A stretch of DNA of 17,450 bases from Desulfobacterales bacterium (GCA_012974475.1 JAAXQD010000106.1:1-17450); one strand, 5' to 3'; counted from the first letter of the stretch, positions 1-6,928 are shown. The notes: generated by a model not told the origin, from the letters alone. A program made the numbers and translations.

Positions 1-19
1 AGATGTGTATAAGAGACAG
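1..19 (+). other. Nextera/Tn5 mosaic-end adapter (sequencing artefact)
   Basis: The first 19 bases are AGATGTGTATAAGAGACAG, identical to the Tn5 mosaic-end/Nextera transposase adapter. They are not genomic sequence. Read on the minus strand, the flgI-like fragment runs straight into this adapter, as expected when a library insert ends at a transposition site. The contig therefore starts with untrimmed adapter. Confidence 0.95.
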
Positions 20-162
20 TCATGGGTACGGGCGATGGCCTCATAAAAGGCGATGTTAATGGCCTGGGCAACCCTGGAGGCAGTCGTAAAATCCGGATTG
101 TGCAAGGTTAAGGTCAGCGATCGTTTGGCGTTAAAGTTGGTCTGAATCTCTTTTTCGGTAAG
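20..162 (-). CDS. flgI: Flagellar P-ring protein FlgI, internal fragment (partial)
   Basis: Translated on the minus strand this stretch reads as a late part of FlgI. It runs from about EKEIQTNFNAKRSLTLTLHN through PDFTTASRVAQAIN to AIARTHD, where the adapter begins. The LTLxLxNPDFTTAxRxAxAIN pattern is characteristic of FlgI, which forms the flagellar P ring around the rod in the periplasm. The fragment has neither start nor stop. Upstream of EKEI (above about position 160) the frame stays open but no longer looks like FlgI, which coincides with the point where the plus strand begins to look like a membrane protein. I read this as an artificial junction near 160-170, not a real gene arrangement. 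The assignment rests on a remembered family motif. Confidence 0.6.
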
Positions 163-237
163 AGGGGCTTTACCCTGCAGGTCAAAATAGTAACCAGGGA
201 TCGTCCGTTTCCTTTCAGAGCCTGGTTCGTTGCGGCC

Positions 238-711
238 GTGGGCATACCTGTCGGTGCAATGCTTCTGTTTGCATTTTTTGTCCGGACATATCAGTCTCTT
301 TTTTATAAAGAAGAAAAAATGTCCCATGATCCTGATTTAAAGGAAAAGGAATACGAATACCGGTTTGAAAAGATTATTGCGGCTATCAGCAGATTTAACA
401 TCTTTGCCATCGGCTTTCTGATATTTCTGGCGGTATTTTTATACTGGGTCATCCCCGATTTAATCGTCTATCTGGGTCGAGTGGGCACCGAAACGATGAC
501 CCGATACAAATGGATCTTCTTATCTGCTGCCGTCATTTTTTTGGGGCTGATCGTATGGATGATATATTTAAGGTATCTTCTGGCCAAAAAAACCATAGAC
601 AGTCATATGGAAATCAAAAAATACCGCATGCAGTTGGAGTACGATAAAACCGATCATATCCCCCCTCAACTGGAATATGATCCGGAAGAAAATTCCGATG
701 CAAAGGTTTGA
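238..711 (+). CDS. Putative membrane protein, 5' end missing
   Basis: I do not recognise this family. From a GTG at 238 it encodes 157 aa, but the frame is open back to 112 and the protein-like sequence already starts near 166 (GFTLQVKIVTRDRPFPFRAW), so the GTG is probably internal and the true N-terminus is lost at the chimeric join near 160. Three hydrophobic segments are visible: residues 1-15 (continuing a segment that begins upstream), about 53-77 and about 92-113. Between the first two lies a charged stretch rich in Lys and Glu, and the C-terminal 45 residues are polar and acidic, so probably cytoplasmic. No catalytic motif is seen. It could be a small inner-membrane subunit or a fragment of a larger membrane protein. 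No neighbour on the same strand helps, because the next gene is a separate cold-shock unit. Confidence 0.55.
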   Translation: MGIPVGAMLLFAFFVRTYQSLFYKEEKMSHDPDLKEKEYEYRFEKIIAAISRFNIFAIGFLIFLAVFLYWVIPDLIVYLGRVGTETMTRYKWIFLSAAVIFLGLIVWMIYLRYLLAKKTIDSHMEIKKYRMQLEYDKTDHIPPQLEYDPEENSDAKV

Positions 712-883
712 TTCCGAAGCACACAGTTTATCTATACTCAGATGTTCATTAATTATTCGACATTGAGCAAACTCCCTTCATTGGCGCGTACCCCATGAAC
801 GCCCCGTAAAAAACAGAGTTACCATCAGATCTTCTGGTTTTGAAAAGAGTCCCGTCCAAAATCGTTTCAAAAACTATTTTGCC

Positions 884-912
884 TTGACATTTGTTTCGTC
901 GTTTGAGATGAG
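884..912 (+). promoter_or_regulatory. Candidate promoter of the cold-shock gene
   Basis: A perfect -35 hexamer TTGACA lies at 884-889. The -10 region 16-17 bp downstream is poor (AGATGA at 906-911), so only half of the promoter is well supported. If real, it would give a leader of roughly 135 nt, consistent with the long structured 5' UTRs of cspA-type mRNAs. Confidence 0.3.
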
Positions 913-1038
913 AGAAACTGATCGTTTTTTTAGTTGGGGGGCCATGCGGTTTTAAACGGGTCGATTTCGCTCTGAAGGAACTATCACTTTTGCCAGCGTA
1001 ACGACCTGAAGCTTAGGTCTAACATTGAAAGTATTTAG

Positions 1039-1046
1039 AAGGAGGT
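1039..1046 (+). promoter_or_regulatory. Strong Shine-Dalgarno of the cold-shock gene
   Basis: AAGGAGGT lies 7 nt before the ATG at 1054. It is an almost full anti-SD match and fixes the start codon. Confidence 0.85.
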
Positions 1047-1053
1047 CAGTACT

Positions 1054-1254
1054 ATGGCAGAGGGGATTGTAAAATGGTTTAGTGACAAAAAAGGATTTGG
1101 ATTCATCGAACGCGAGGACGGGACGGACATTTTTGTACATTTTTCTTCTATCGGTATGGATGGGTTCAAGACCCTTGCTGAAGGAGAAAGGGTGACTTTT
1201 GACGTGGAAGAAAGCGACCGGGGACCGGCGGCCAAGAACGTCCAAAAAGCTTAG
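1054..1254 (+). CDS. Cold-shock domain protein (CspA family)
   Basis: This 66-aa protein is a single cold-shock OB fold, the usual length for CspA-type proteins. It begins MAEGIVKWFSDKKGFGFI and carries the RNP1 motif KGFGFIE (residues 13-19) and the RNP2 motif IFVHF (26-30), whose aromatic residues stack on single-stranded RNA or DNA. Members act in the cytoplasm as RNA chaperones that melt secondary structure at low temperature; some paralogues are constitutive. The start is set by a strong Shine-Dalgarno at 1039-1046. The gene is monocistronic, with its own leader upstream and an intrinsic terminator directly downstream (1277-1320). Which paralogue this is (cspA, cspC, cspD and so on) cannot be told from the sequence. 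Family assignment is very secure. Confidence 0.96.
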   Translation: MAEGIVKWFSDKKGFGFIEREDGTDIFVHFSSIGMDGFKTLAEGERVTFDVEESDRGPAAKNVQKA

Positions 1255-1276
1255 ATTTAGAAACATCAGAATATCA

Positions 1277-1320
1277 AAGGCATTTCATCGAAACAAGGAT
1301 GGGATGCCTTTTTTATTTTC
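1277..1320 (+). terminator. Rho-independent terminator of the cold-shock gene
   Basis: AAGGCATTTCATC (1277-1289) pairs with GATGGGATGCCTT (1298-1310) over 13 positions, with two G-U wobbles and an 8-nt loop. It is followed at once by TTTTATTTT. The hairpin ends about 55 nt after the stop codon. Confidence 0.9.
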
Positions 1321-1432
1321 GCCAGGAACCGGGTGGTTTCCCCCCGGAAGCAAATGCTACGATTAAAGCACTATCCTGCTTTGGACGCAGATTCGCATGA
1401 CAGCCCTCCAGCGTGTTGGCGGGCAGCGGAAA

Positions 1433-1455
1433 TCCCGCTTTTCAGAACAGCGGGA
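1433..1455 (-). terminator. Hairpin just after the PocR-type gene, possible terminator
   Basis: TCCCGCT (1433-1439) and AGCGGGA (1449-1455) form a perfect 7-bp stem with a 9-nt loop, 5 bp beyond the stop of the minus-strand gene. Only three Ts follow on the minus strand, so termination would be weak. Confidence 0.4.
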
Positions 1456-1459
1456 AGAT

Positions 1460-1972
1460 TCATATGCTTTTTGCAAAATCCCTGATAATTCCGCCGATTT
1501 TTTCTTCAATGTATGTGGCAATAGATTGAGCCTGATCCGATGTAATCGTCGTGATATCCGCTGAAAGCCTTTCAATCTCTTGTTCATCAATTCCGGTGGT
1601 CATGTTGATCAGAAACGGGTCGACCTCGCCTTCAGCCAGCAACACCCCACAGGCGCCAAATGCGCCCAGGAATTCATCTTTCACGAAAATAGGAACAACG
1701 ATCTTTAACAGCCCTGCATCACATTCTTCGATGAGGCTGTTTCCGGTTTGCTTTGCCTGGGCTGCAAGATTCATGTGGGCAACCGCGCAGATGTAACTCT
1801 GTCCCTTGTCCGTGGCCTTTATGGCAGGGCATAGCTGGTTTGCCCAATTTTTATAATCTGTTATCCGGATGCCGTCTGTATTGAAAACATTCGCATCGAG
1901 GTTGGATCTTCGGGTGACGTCTTTCTCGAGCGCTTTCCATTTCTCAAGCGGTAAAAGATCGGTCAGTTTCAT
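1460..1972 (-). CDS. Stand-alone PocR-type sensory domain protein
   Basis: The 170-aa product, starting MKLTDLLPLEKWKAL, looks like a single PocR-like ligand-sensing domain (a PAS-related fold named after the propanediol regulator PocR). Visible signs are the spaced cysteines C48 (NQLCPAIK), C62 (YICAVAH) and C84 (EECDAGLLKIVVPI), followed by a GxFGxCG-like strand, the usual layout of this family. Such domains normally sit in front of an output domain (AraC helix-turn-helix, kinase, GGDEF). Here none is attached, so it would have to act on a partner or simply bind a ligand or metal. I chose ATG 1972 over an in-frame start at 2062 because AAAGGAG (1983-1989) stands 10 nt before it. It lies 284 bp beyond oleD on the same strand, but a promoter and a dyad in that gap argue for separate transcription. 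Confidence 0.7.
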   Translation of the reverse strand: MKLTDLLPLEKWKALEKDVTRRSNLDANVFNTDGIRITDYKNWANQLCPAIKATDKGQSYICAVAHMNLAAQAKQTGNSLIEECDAGLLKIVVPIFVKDEFLGAFGACGVLLAEGEVDPFLINMTTGIDEQEIERLSADITTITSDQAQSIATYIEEKIGGIIRDFAKSI

Positions 1973-2006
1973 AGTCGATAAACTCCTTTCTATAGCCTTT
2001 TTCAGA

Positions 2007-2034
2007 ATAACATTACGTCTCAGCCGCAGGACAA
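2007..2034 (-). promoter_or_regulatory. Candidate promoter of the PocR-type gene
   Basis: On the minus strand TTGTCC (2029-2034) and TGTTAT (2007-2012) are separated by 16 bp. Each matches the sigma70 consensus at 4 of 6 positions, and they sit 18 bp before the Shine-Dalgarno. Weak support. Confidence 0.25.
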
Positions 2035-2117
2035 TTCCGTTTTTATCGGCAAGAACTCGCAAATAAAACCGCGTAAAAGTGAACAGGTCTTACGTGTTAA
2101 GTTTGCACGGCGGGAAT

Positions 2118-2131
2118 TTGATAATTATCAA
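2118..2131. repeat. Perfect 14-bp palindrome, possible operator
   Basis: TTGATAATTATCAA is self-complementary over all 14 bases. It lies in the gap between oleD and the PocR-type gene, upstream of the latter's start. Its AT-rich GATAAT/ATTATC character is reminiscent of half of a Fur-type site, but no full Fur box is present. The regulator is unknown. Confidence 0.35.
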
Positions 2132-2256
2132 TAATCTTGACAACCTCTATGCTGTTCGCTTTAACGCGCTCTAATTTGCTCAGACAGCTTTCCGATCAAA
2201 ACGGAATCATCCTGTCAGCGTACTGAAATTGTGAGCGTAAGCAATTCATCGGGCAC

Positions 2257-3279
2257 TCAGTATCTGTTCTGAAGCCAATGTTCAAGGCGGCTGAGCCCTT
2301 CTTTTATGGATACCGTTGGCGCGTACCCCAGATCTTTTCTGGCGGCACGGATATCGAACCAGTGGGCTGTTGCAAGCTCGTCCGCAAGAAAGCGTGTCAT
2401 TTGAGGTTCTCCGCGGATCCTGAATATTTTATAGACAAATTCCAGCAGAGCGCCCATCAGCCATGCTATTTTTCGGGGAATTGCCCGCTTAACCGGAGGG
2501 TGCCCTGCTGTTTTTAAAATATCGTTGACCAGGTCCCATAAAGGAACCGGGTCGTCCTGGCTTATGAAATAGACATTTCCTGAAAGTTCGGGGTTCTCCT
2601 TCAGCCGGTCAGCGGCCAGAACATGGGCTTCGGCAGCGTTGTCTATGTAGATGGTGTCCACAAGGTTTTTTCCGTTGCCGACCCTTACGAGACGTCCGGC
2701 TCTTTCAATAATTCGCGGCACCAGGTGATTGTCGTTAGGCCCCCATATCAAGTGGGGTCTCAACGTGATGGTCATCAGGTCTTTGTCTGCGGCTTTTATG
2801 ACAAGCTGTTCTGCCATTGCCTTGGTTTTCGGGTAGTGGGTATGAAATTTTTCAGGATAAGGGACAGATTCGTCCACACCTTCCATGTCCGTGCCGTCAA
2901 AGACCACACTGGGGGAGCTCGTGTAAACGAGCCGTAAAACACCATGCTTTTTACAAGCGTCAATCCCATGTTGTGTTCCCACGACATTGGTTCGGTAATA
3001 ATCGGAATAATTTCCCCAAACACCGGGTTTGGCTGCAACGTGAAAGACGAGCTCTATCCCCTTGCATGCCTGTTCAACGGCAGTTTTATCAGCCATATCC
3101 CCCTGAATCTGTTCAACCCCCATCTGCGCAAGTTCAGGGTAAAAATTGCGGGAAAAGCTTCGAACAACATCGCCTCGATTCACCAGTTGTCTGACGATGG
3201 CGCCGCCTAAAAAACCGCCGCCGCCGGTGACCAGAACCTTATGGAGAGACTTGTTTGTAATGGATTCATCGTTTTTCAT
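2257..3279 (-). CDS. oleD: OleD, NADPH-dependent 2-alkyl-3-ketoalkanoate reductase
   Basis: A 340-aa extended short-chain dehydrogenase/reductase of the 3-beta-HSD/epimerase type. The Rossmann nucleotide loop TGGGGFLGG lies at residues 18-26 and the catalytic YxxxK at Y149/K153 (HYPKTKA), with preceding serines in YTSSPSVVFDGTD (119-131) and the HxAAKPGVWG segment typical of OleD. The family reduces the 2-alkyl-3-keto acid made by OleA to the 2-alkyl-3-hydroxy acid, the substrate of OleC. The length is right for OleD. It is the last gene of the ole group, 111 bp after oleC, with an inverted repeat in the gap. No Shine-Dalgarno precedes the ATG. In isolation it could be called a generic sterol dehydrogenase-like protein; the neighbouring oleA, oleB and oleC make OleD the clear choice. 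Confidence 0.92.
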   Translation of the reverse strand: MKNDESITNKSLHKVLVTGGGGFLGGAIVRQLVNRGDVVRSFSRNFYPELAQMGVEQIQGDMADKTAVEQACKGIELVFHVAAKPGVWGNYSDYYRTNVVGTQHGIDACKKHGVLRLVYTSSPSVVFDGTDMEGVDESVPYPEKFHTHYPKTKAMAEQLVIKAADKDLMTITLRPHLIWGPNDNHLVPRIIERAGRLVRVGNGKNLVDTIYIDNAAEAHVLAADRLKENPELSGNVYFISQDDPVPLWDLVNDILKTAGHPPVKRAIPRKIAWLMGALLEFVYKIFRIRGEPQMTRFLADELATAHWFDIRAARKDLGYAPTVSIKEGLSRLEHWLQNRY

Positions 3280-3302
3280 TTAACGTCTTGATTTTTTTTA
3301 TT

Positions 3303-3387
3303 GGACACAGATAAACACAGATTAGCAAGATTTTTAAATTGGGGGCAAAGCCCCTTAATTCAATATTATCTGTGAAAATCTGTGTCC
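3303..3387. repeat. Long inverted repeat with central GC hairpin between oleC and oleD
   Basis: The outer arms GGACACAGAT (3303-3312) and ATCTGTGTCC (3378-3387) match perfectly. A second pair, ACAGAT (3317-3322) and ATCTGT (3368-3373), continues the stem after a 4-nt internal loop. The left arm is itself a 10-bp tandem (ACACAGATAA then ACACAGATTA, 3305-3324). At the centre GGGGC-AAA-GCCCC (3342-3354) forms a tight hairpin. The arrangement looks like a small dispersed palindromic element (REP or MITE-like) and could also attenuate transcription into oleD. Confidence 0.65.
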
Positions 3388-3390
3388 TAT

Positions 3391-5064
3391 TTAACTTAGT
3401 TTCTTTTCAGCCCATATAGCCAGTTTTTCCCGGAAAATTTTTGAGTTGTGCCGAATGTCAACCGGAAACGACGGGTGGAACAATACGGTTTCAATGTCCC
3501 GGGTCAATTCATGCTGTTGTGCAAGCTCCAGCAGTTCATTTTTAAGCGCCTTTTTGTTATGTTTTATTTTATCACGTTTCAGCTCGATGCAGATGACCGG
3601 TTTTTGTCGATGAAGCGGGCCGATCCCCACAAGGGCGCTGCGATACACCCTGGGATGATTGTTGAAGATCGCCTCGCAGGGTATGGAAAACAGCGTTCTT
3701 TTTTCAGTCACCACACGATGACTTTTTCGGCCGCAGAACCAAATCCTCCCCTTTGAATCCTTCCAGCCCACATCCCCCATCCGGTGCCAAAAGGAATCTC
3801 GGTCTTTGATCTTTGCCAGCGCATCCGACTCGGGTCTTCCAAAGTAATGTCGGGTCACGAGGTCGCCTTTCACACTTATTTCACCAATTTCACCGTCTGG
3901 GACCCTGAGGTCTTCCGACCATTTGTCGATGGGGCCATCGCTGACTTTAATGATACAAATTTTTAGGTCGTTTATGGGACGGCCGATGCAGATACCGTAG
4001 CCTCGCTCGCTGAGCTTTCGGGTTTCAGACAGGATTTCGTTGCTGGTGATGGATATGATGGGGACCGCTTCGGTGGCCCCATACGGCGTATGTATCTCGG
4101 CATCTTCACAGAGCATGGACGAAAACTGTTCGATGATCGATGGGGATACCGGTGCTCCGGCGGAGATGACCCGTTTTATGGACGGCAGCGTTATCCGATT
4201 CTTTTTTCCGTATTCGCCCACACGATTCAGAAGGGCAGGGGAGGCAAACATACTGGTGACGCCCTGGTTCAAAATGGCCTGAATAATATTTTTTGGATTT
4301 ACACGGGCGGGTTTCGTGGGGTCCATATCCGGTATGACCGACGTTATCCCCAGGGCCGGCCAAAAAAGGGCAAACAGCGGGAATGTGGAAAGATCTATTT
4401 CATCCCTGGATATCTTCAAATGGGATTTTATGTGACCCAGCTGTGCGTCGAAGTTTCCGTGGGTGTATACCGCACCTTTTGCAGGACCTGTGCTGCCGGT
4501 GGTAAAGAGTATGGCGGCTGTATCGTCCTTTCGAGTTTGCGCCATCGAATAAGGCGTCCAGGGCGTCCGGCGCAGCTGGCGAAGGGTAAACCCTCTCCAA
4601 AACCAGCGCCTGCCCACCGTTACCCATGTTTTGAGTGTTTTAAAAAATCTGGGATTTAGTGTTCGAAGGACATGGGCGGTGGGGATGCCGATAAACGCCT
4701 CCGGACGTCCCTCTTTGAAGCAGGTGACCATGCGGCGAATCCCCATTCCGGGATCCACCACCACCGGAACTGCACCGGTTTTAAACAGAGAAAAAATAAT
4801 GATAAAAAATTCCAGACTGGGTTTGACCATTAAAATGGTCCGGGTGCCCCGGGTGATACCGGCGTTGTGCATCCCGTGCGCCAGGCAATCGGATTCCCGA
4901 TCCAGCTGCAGAAACGTCAGATGAGAATAGGTGACCCGGCCGCAATCATCCCGTCCCGCAGGATAAACGACCGCCCTTTTGTAAGGCGTTATTTCGGCCA
5001 TCCTTTTCAGGTGGGACGCAACGTTTACGATAGAACTCTCTTTTTCCAAATTGGTTGGGCGCAT
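3391..5064 (-). CDS. oleC: OleC, beta-lactone synthetase (AMP-dependent ligase superfamily)
   Basis: A 557-aa adenylate-forming (ANL) enzyme. Visible motifs are the ATP loop FTTGSTGPAKG (187-197), the PYGATEAVPI motif (327-336), RMGD (428-431), CGRKSHRV (444-451) and the C-terminal FPVDIRHNSKIFREKLAIWA (533-552) with the likely catalytic K542. The last segment and GAVPVVVDPGMGIRR (97-111) are typical of OleC and set it apart from ordinary acyl-CoA ligases. Known role: OleC activates the 2-alkyl-3-hydroxy acid with ATP and closes it to a beta-lactone, which OleB decarboxylates. It is the first ole gene after the toxin-antitoxin insertion. No Shine-Dalgarno is seen before the ATG. A weak promoter candidate lies at 5115-5142, so oleCD may be transcribed separately from oleAB. 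Confidence 0.93.
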   Translation of the reverse strand: MRPTNLEKESSIVNVASHLKRMAEITPYKRAVVYPAGRDDCGRVTYSHLTFLQLDRESDCLAHGMHNAGITRGTRTILMVKPSLEFFIIIFSLFKTGAVPVVVDPGMGIRRMVTCFKEGRPEAFIGIPTAHVLRTLNPRFFKTLKTWVTVGRRWFWRGFTLRQLRRTPWTPYSMAQTRKDDTAAILFTTGSTGPAKGAVYTHGNFDAQLGHIKSHLKISRDEIDLSTFPLFALFWPALGITSVIPDMDPTKPARVNPKNIIQAILNQGVTSMFASPALLNRVGEYGKKNRITLPSIKRVISAGAPVSPSIIEQFSSMLCEDAEIHTPYGATEAVPIISITSNEILSETRKLSERGYGICIGRPINDLKICIIKVSDGPIDKWSEDLRVPDGEIGEISVKGDLVTRHYFGRPESDALAKIKDRDSFWHRMGDVGWKDSKGRIWFCGRKSHRVVTEKRTLFSIPCEAIFNNHPRVYRSALVGIGPLHRQKPVICIELKRDKIKHNKKALKNELLELAQQHELTRDIETVLFHPSFPVDIRHNSKIFREKLAIWAEKKLS

Positions 5065-5114
5065 CTTTTCGAATCAATATCAGATAAACTTTTTGTAATT
5101 TTTCGGCAATTTAA

Positions 5115-5142
5115 ATCCTAACTTAGATACAATACCTAACAA
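5115..5142 (-). promoter_or_regulatory. Candidate promoter of oleC-oleD
   Basis: On the minus strand TTGTTA (5137-5142) and TAGGAT (5115-5120) are spaced by 16 bp, each 4 of 6 to consensus, about 50 bp before the oleC ATG. Such a promoter would be needed if the toxin-antitoxin insertion cut oleCD off from the upstream operon. Confidence 0.25.
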
Positions 5143-5161
5143 CGGTTGTAAAGATGCTTTG

Positions 5162-5175
5162 TCACCCTGATTCCT
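5162..5175 (+). repeat. Left copy of a direct repeat flanking the toxin-antitoxin pair
   Basis: TCACC followed directly by CTGATTCCT. The right copy (7098-7114) has the same two blocks with three extra bases between them. Beyond CTGATTCCT both copies continue as NANATA. Confidence 0.4.
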
Positions 5176-5433
5176 AACATACTGTGGCAAGTATTGTTAA
5201 CTCAGCACATCACATATTCAGCCAATGATTGGGGTATTCTCAATGGCTACCCTGCTGGGGTTTTCATGATATTATTCTCTTATCAAAGGATTGGGTGAGG
5301 CTGTGATCGGTCGCTGAAAACGCAGTTTTTGTGATGCAATATTTTCGGGCGGTGCCCATGATGGTATCTCAAGTCACAGCTCATCAGCCTGAATGAGATT
5401 TCTTTGTCATTACAAATTGCAGCGTTTATGACA

Positions 5434-6633
5434 TCAGGCAAAAAATAATTTTCTAACCATGCCGCTCCCAACATGGGGCCAAAGAATGCGATAATTATTT
5501 CTCTCGTAACGGATTCGACCAGCAACAATAGATTTGTGAATGTCTGCTTTTGTGGCTAAGTCTATAATATCTTTTAGCTTGCCTGTATTGCGGGCCGGAT
5601 GATTTTTCCATAATTGGCTTGGTATCAGGGATTTCTTGGCCAACTCATCCGCTTCATTCTCTATTTCATTTTGAGGCTCTATTAAATCGAGGTCATCTAT
5701 AATACATTGACCTTCTACACTGTGTGCATGGCCCAATACTAAATGAGCTAATTCATGCGCAAGCGTAAACCAAAAATTATCAAGCCTGTCATATCTTAGG
5801 CTCAGCGCTATGATTGGCTCGCCTCTTTTATTTATCAAGGCAGCCCCATCTAAATATGTTCGCTTGAAATGAGGAACAGCGACCAACTTTATGCCTTTAT
5901 TCTGGAGAAATTCCTTAGCTCTTAGCGGCCCATCCTTTAATCCACTTAAATAAACCACCTTGACGATAAAGTTTTCATCCAGGATATTCTGATTGAATTT
6001 TACTCCAGTCTCAAATGTTTCTGCTTGCGCTAAAACACCTAATATCCATGCATCTACTGAATAGGGATCGTCCTTTTCGTTACGTCTGGCACTCTGGCGC
6101 AAGCATGCACGGTTCTGATCCGTTAAATAAATATCAGCACAAGCCTGAGAAGCAAGCTCTCGCATAATCTCTTCAGCTTGAGTTTTAGGATCAAGCCCCG
6201 TTACCCAACCACGATTAACTATTTCCGTAACGGGGAAGCTGTCCCACTTGACACCTTCCCCATCAAGAGGGAAATCCATTCCATCCATAATCAATATTTC
6301 TGCAGGGATACTTAAATGAGTATGTAATGATCGAATCATTGATAAAGAAAGAGTCCTCTTTCCCCTCAAAATCTCGGAGACCTTTGACCGGCTACCAATG
6401 TAAGGCACCAGATCGGCCTGTTTCATGCCTCTTTGATCCATAACAAAGCTAATAGCCTCAATAGGAGTTGGGGGAGGAACGGGATAGTTCTCTTTTTCGT
6501 ATACCCTAACCAATGTGAGCAGGACATCGAGTTCATCCCCTTCGGGAGTACCTGACTCGGCACCCCAGAGCGTTTCAATGCGCTCAATAGCCTCATCGTA
6601 TGCTTGCTCTGAATTAACAGGGCGGATATTCAT
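5434..6633 (-). CDS. HigA-type antitoxin fused to an ImmA/IrrE-like metallopeptidase domain
   Basis: This 399-aa protein has two parts. Residues 1-115 resemble HigA/COG5499 antitoxins: a helical N-terminus, then an XRE-type helix-turn-helix (about 56-112, including MKQADLVPYIGSRSKVSEIL and the following GKRTLSLSMIRSLH). The C-terminal part (about 215-399) carries the zinc-peptidase motif FTLAHELAHLVLGH with H293, E294 and H297, and a downstream NEADELAKKSLIP (326-338) that matches the third-ligand EA(N/D)xxA region of ImmA/IrrE peptidases. The start is set by GGAGG (6640-6644) 6 nt before ATG 6633. Its first codons overlap the toxin gene by 20 bp, indicating translational coupling. Expected role: neutralise the HigB-like toxin and repress the shared promoter through the operators at 6942-6983. 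The peptidase might cleave the antitoxin or a repressor, but that is inference. Confidence 0.88.
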   Translation of the reverse strand: MNIRPVNSEQAYDEAIERIETLWGAESGTPEGDELDVLLTLVRVYEKENYPVPPPTPIEAISFVMDQRGMKQADLVPYIGSRSKVSEILRGKRTLSLSMIRSLHTHLSIPAEILIMDGMDFPLDGEGVKWDSFPVTEIVNRGWVTGLDPKTQAEEIMRELASQACADIYLTDQNRACLRQSARRNEKDDPYSVDAWILGVLAQAETFETGVKFNQNILDENFIVKVVYLSGLKDGPLRAKEFLQNKGIKLVAVPHFKRTYLDGAALINKRGEPIIALSLRYDRLDNFWFTLAHELAHLVLGHAHSVEGQCIIDDLDLIEPQNEIENEADELAKKSLIPSQLWKNHPARNTGKLKDIIDLATKADIHKSIVAGRIRYERNNYRILWPHVGSGMVRKLFFA

Positions 6634-6928
6634 GTTGCACCTCCGAAGGATTTATTTTGTCATAGTCTTTATGCCGGCCAAACCATTTGACAAATATAAT
6701 CTGGCGGCCGAAATCAACAGCGGTTATCAGCCTAAAATGATTCCCTTTAATGTTAAATATAACTCGATCCGGTTGGACAAAGTCCGCAGACCCAACCATA
6801 TTTTTCAATTCTGGAAAATGTTTAAACTCATTCCCTTCTATGAGAGCCACCCACGCCTTTAGTGGGCCATCTGCTTCAGGGTAACACTCCCTGTACGCAT
6901 TAATTGTCTTGGTCGTGAAAACTCTCAT
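6614..6928 (-). CDS. HigB-like (RelE-superfamily) mRNA interferase toxin
   Basis: From ATG 6928 this encodes 104 aa starting MRVFTTKTINAYRECYPEAD, typical in length and content for HigB-type toxins that cleave mRNA on the ribosome. The family signature lies in the C-terminal half: VIFNIKGNHFRLITAVDF, then IIFVKWFGRHKDYDKI, close to the KWFGTHxEYDKI block of HigB_toxin proteins. The frame is open upstream to 7072, but that extension would read through both operators and the promoter and does not look like the family, so I reject it. The mapped -10 ends only 6 bp before this ATG and no Shine-Dalgarno is seen, so the toxin is probably read from a leaderless mRNA. The toxin gene precedes and overlaps the antitoxin gene, as in other higBA pairs. 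Symbol left empty because related host-inhibition families exist. Confidence 0.85.
   Translation of the reverse strand: MRVFTTKTINAYRECYPEADGPLKAWVALIEGNEFKHFPELKNMVGSADFVQPDRVIFNIKGNHFRLITAVDFGRQIIFVKWFGRHKDYDKINPSEVQHEYPPC
6640..6644 (-). promoter_or_regulatory. Shine-Dalgarno of the antitoxin gene inside the toxin gene
   Basis: GGAGG on the minus strand, 6 nt before ATG 6633, lies within the last codons of the toxin gene. The antitoxin thus has a strong ribosome site while the toxin has none, which would favour antitoxin excess. Confidence 0.75.

Larger units (their letters stand above)
712..1053. other. Intergenic region and cold-shock 5' leader
   Basis: This 342-bp stretch holds no convincing gene on either strand. 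Its right half is probably the promoter and long leader of the cold-shock gene: a TTGACA lies at 884-889 and a short dyad GACCT-N7-AGGTC at 1003-1019. The left half contains only a weak imperfect hairpin around 815-840, which might end the upstream membrane-protein transcript. Confidence 0.5.
5065..5433. other. Intergenic region between the antitoxin gene and oleC
   Basis: No gene is supported in these 369 bp. An 81-codon minus-strand frame (5283-5528) overlaps the antitoxin 3' end and has no family resemblance or Shine-Dalgarno. The region carries a copy of the direct repeat that flanks the toxin-antitoxin pair (5162-5175), a small dyad ATACT-N6-AGTAT near 5181-5196, the palindrome CCAATGATTGG (5222-5232) and a weak minus-strand promoter candidate. 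Confidence 0.5.

Noticed and set aside
952..1266. 104-codon minus-strand frame over the cold-shock gene
   Set aside because: Antisense to a textbook cold-shock protein with its own Shine-Dalgarno and terminator; no similarity seen.
1973..2062. N-terminal extension of the PocR-type gene to 2062
   Set aside because: The extra 30 residues are Arg/Leu-rich and not domain-like, and the strong AAAGGAG supports ATG 1972.
2137..2165. Plus-strand promoter-like TTGACA-N17-TTTAAC
   Set aside because: No plus-strand gene follows; it would only make transcript antisense to oleD. Possible but unsupported.
4090..4659. 189-codon plus-strand frame opposite oleC
   Set aside because: Low-complexity, arginine- and glycine-rich antisense product overlapping the conserved ANL motifs of oleC.
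5283..5528. 81-codon minus-strand frame after the antitoxin gene
   Set aside because: It mostly overlaps or trails the antitoxin 3' end in another frame, with no Shine-Dalgarno or recognisable motif.
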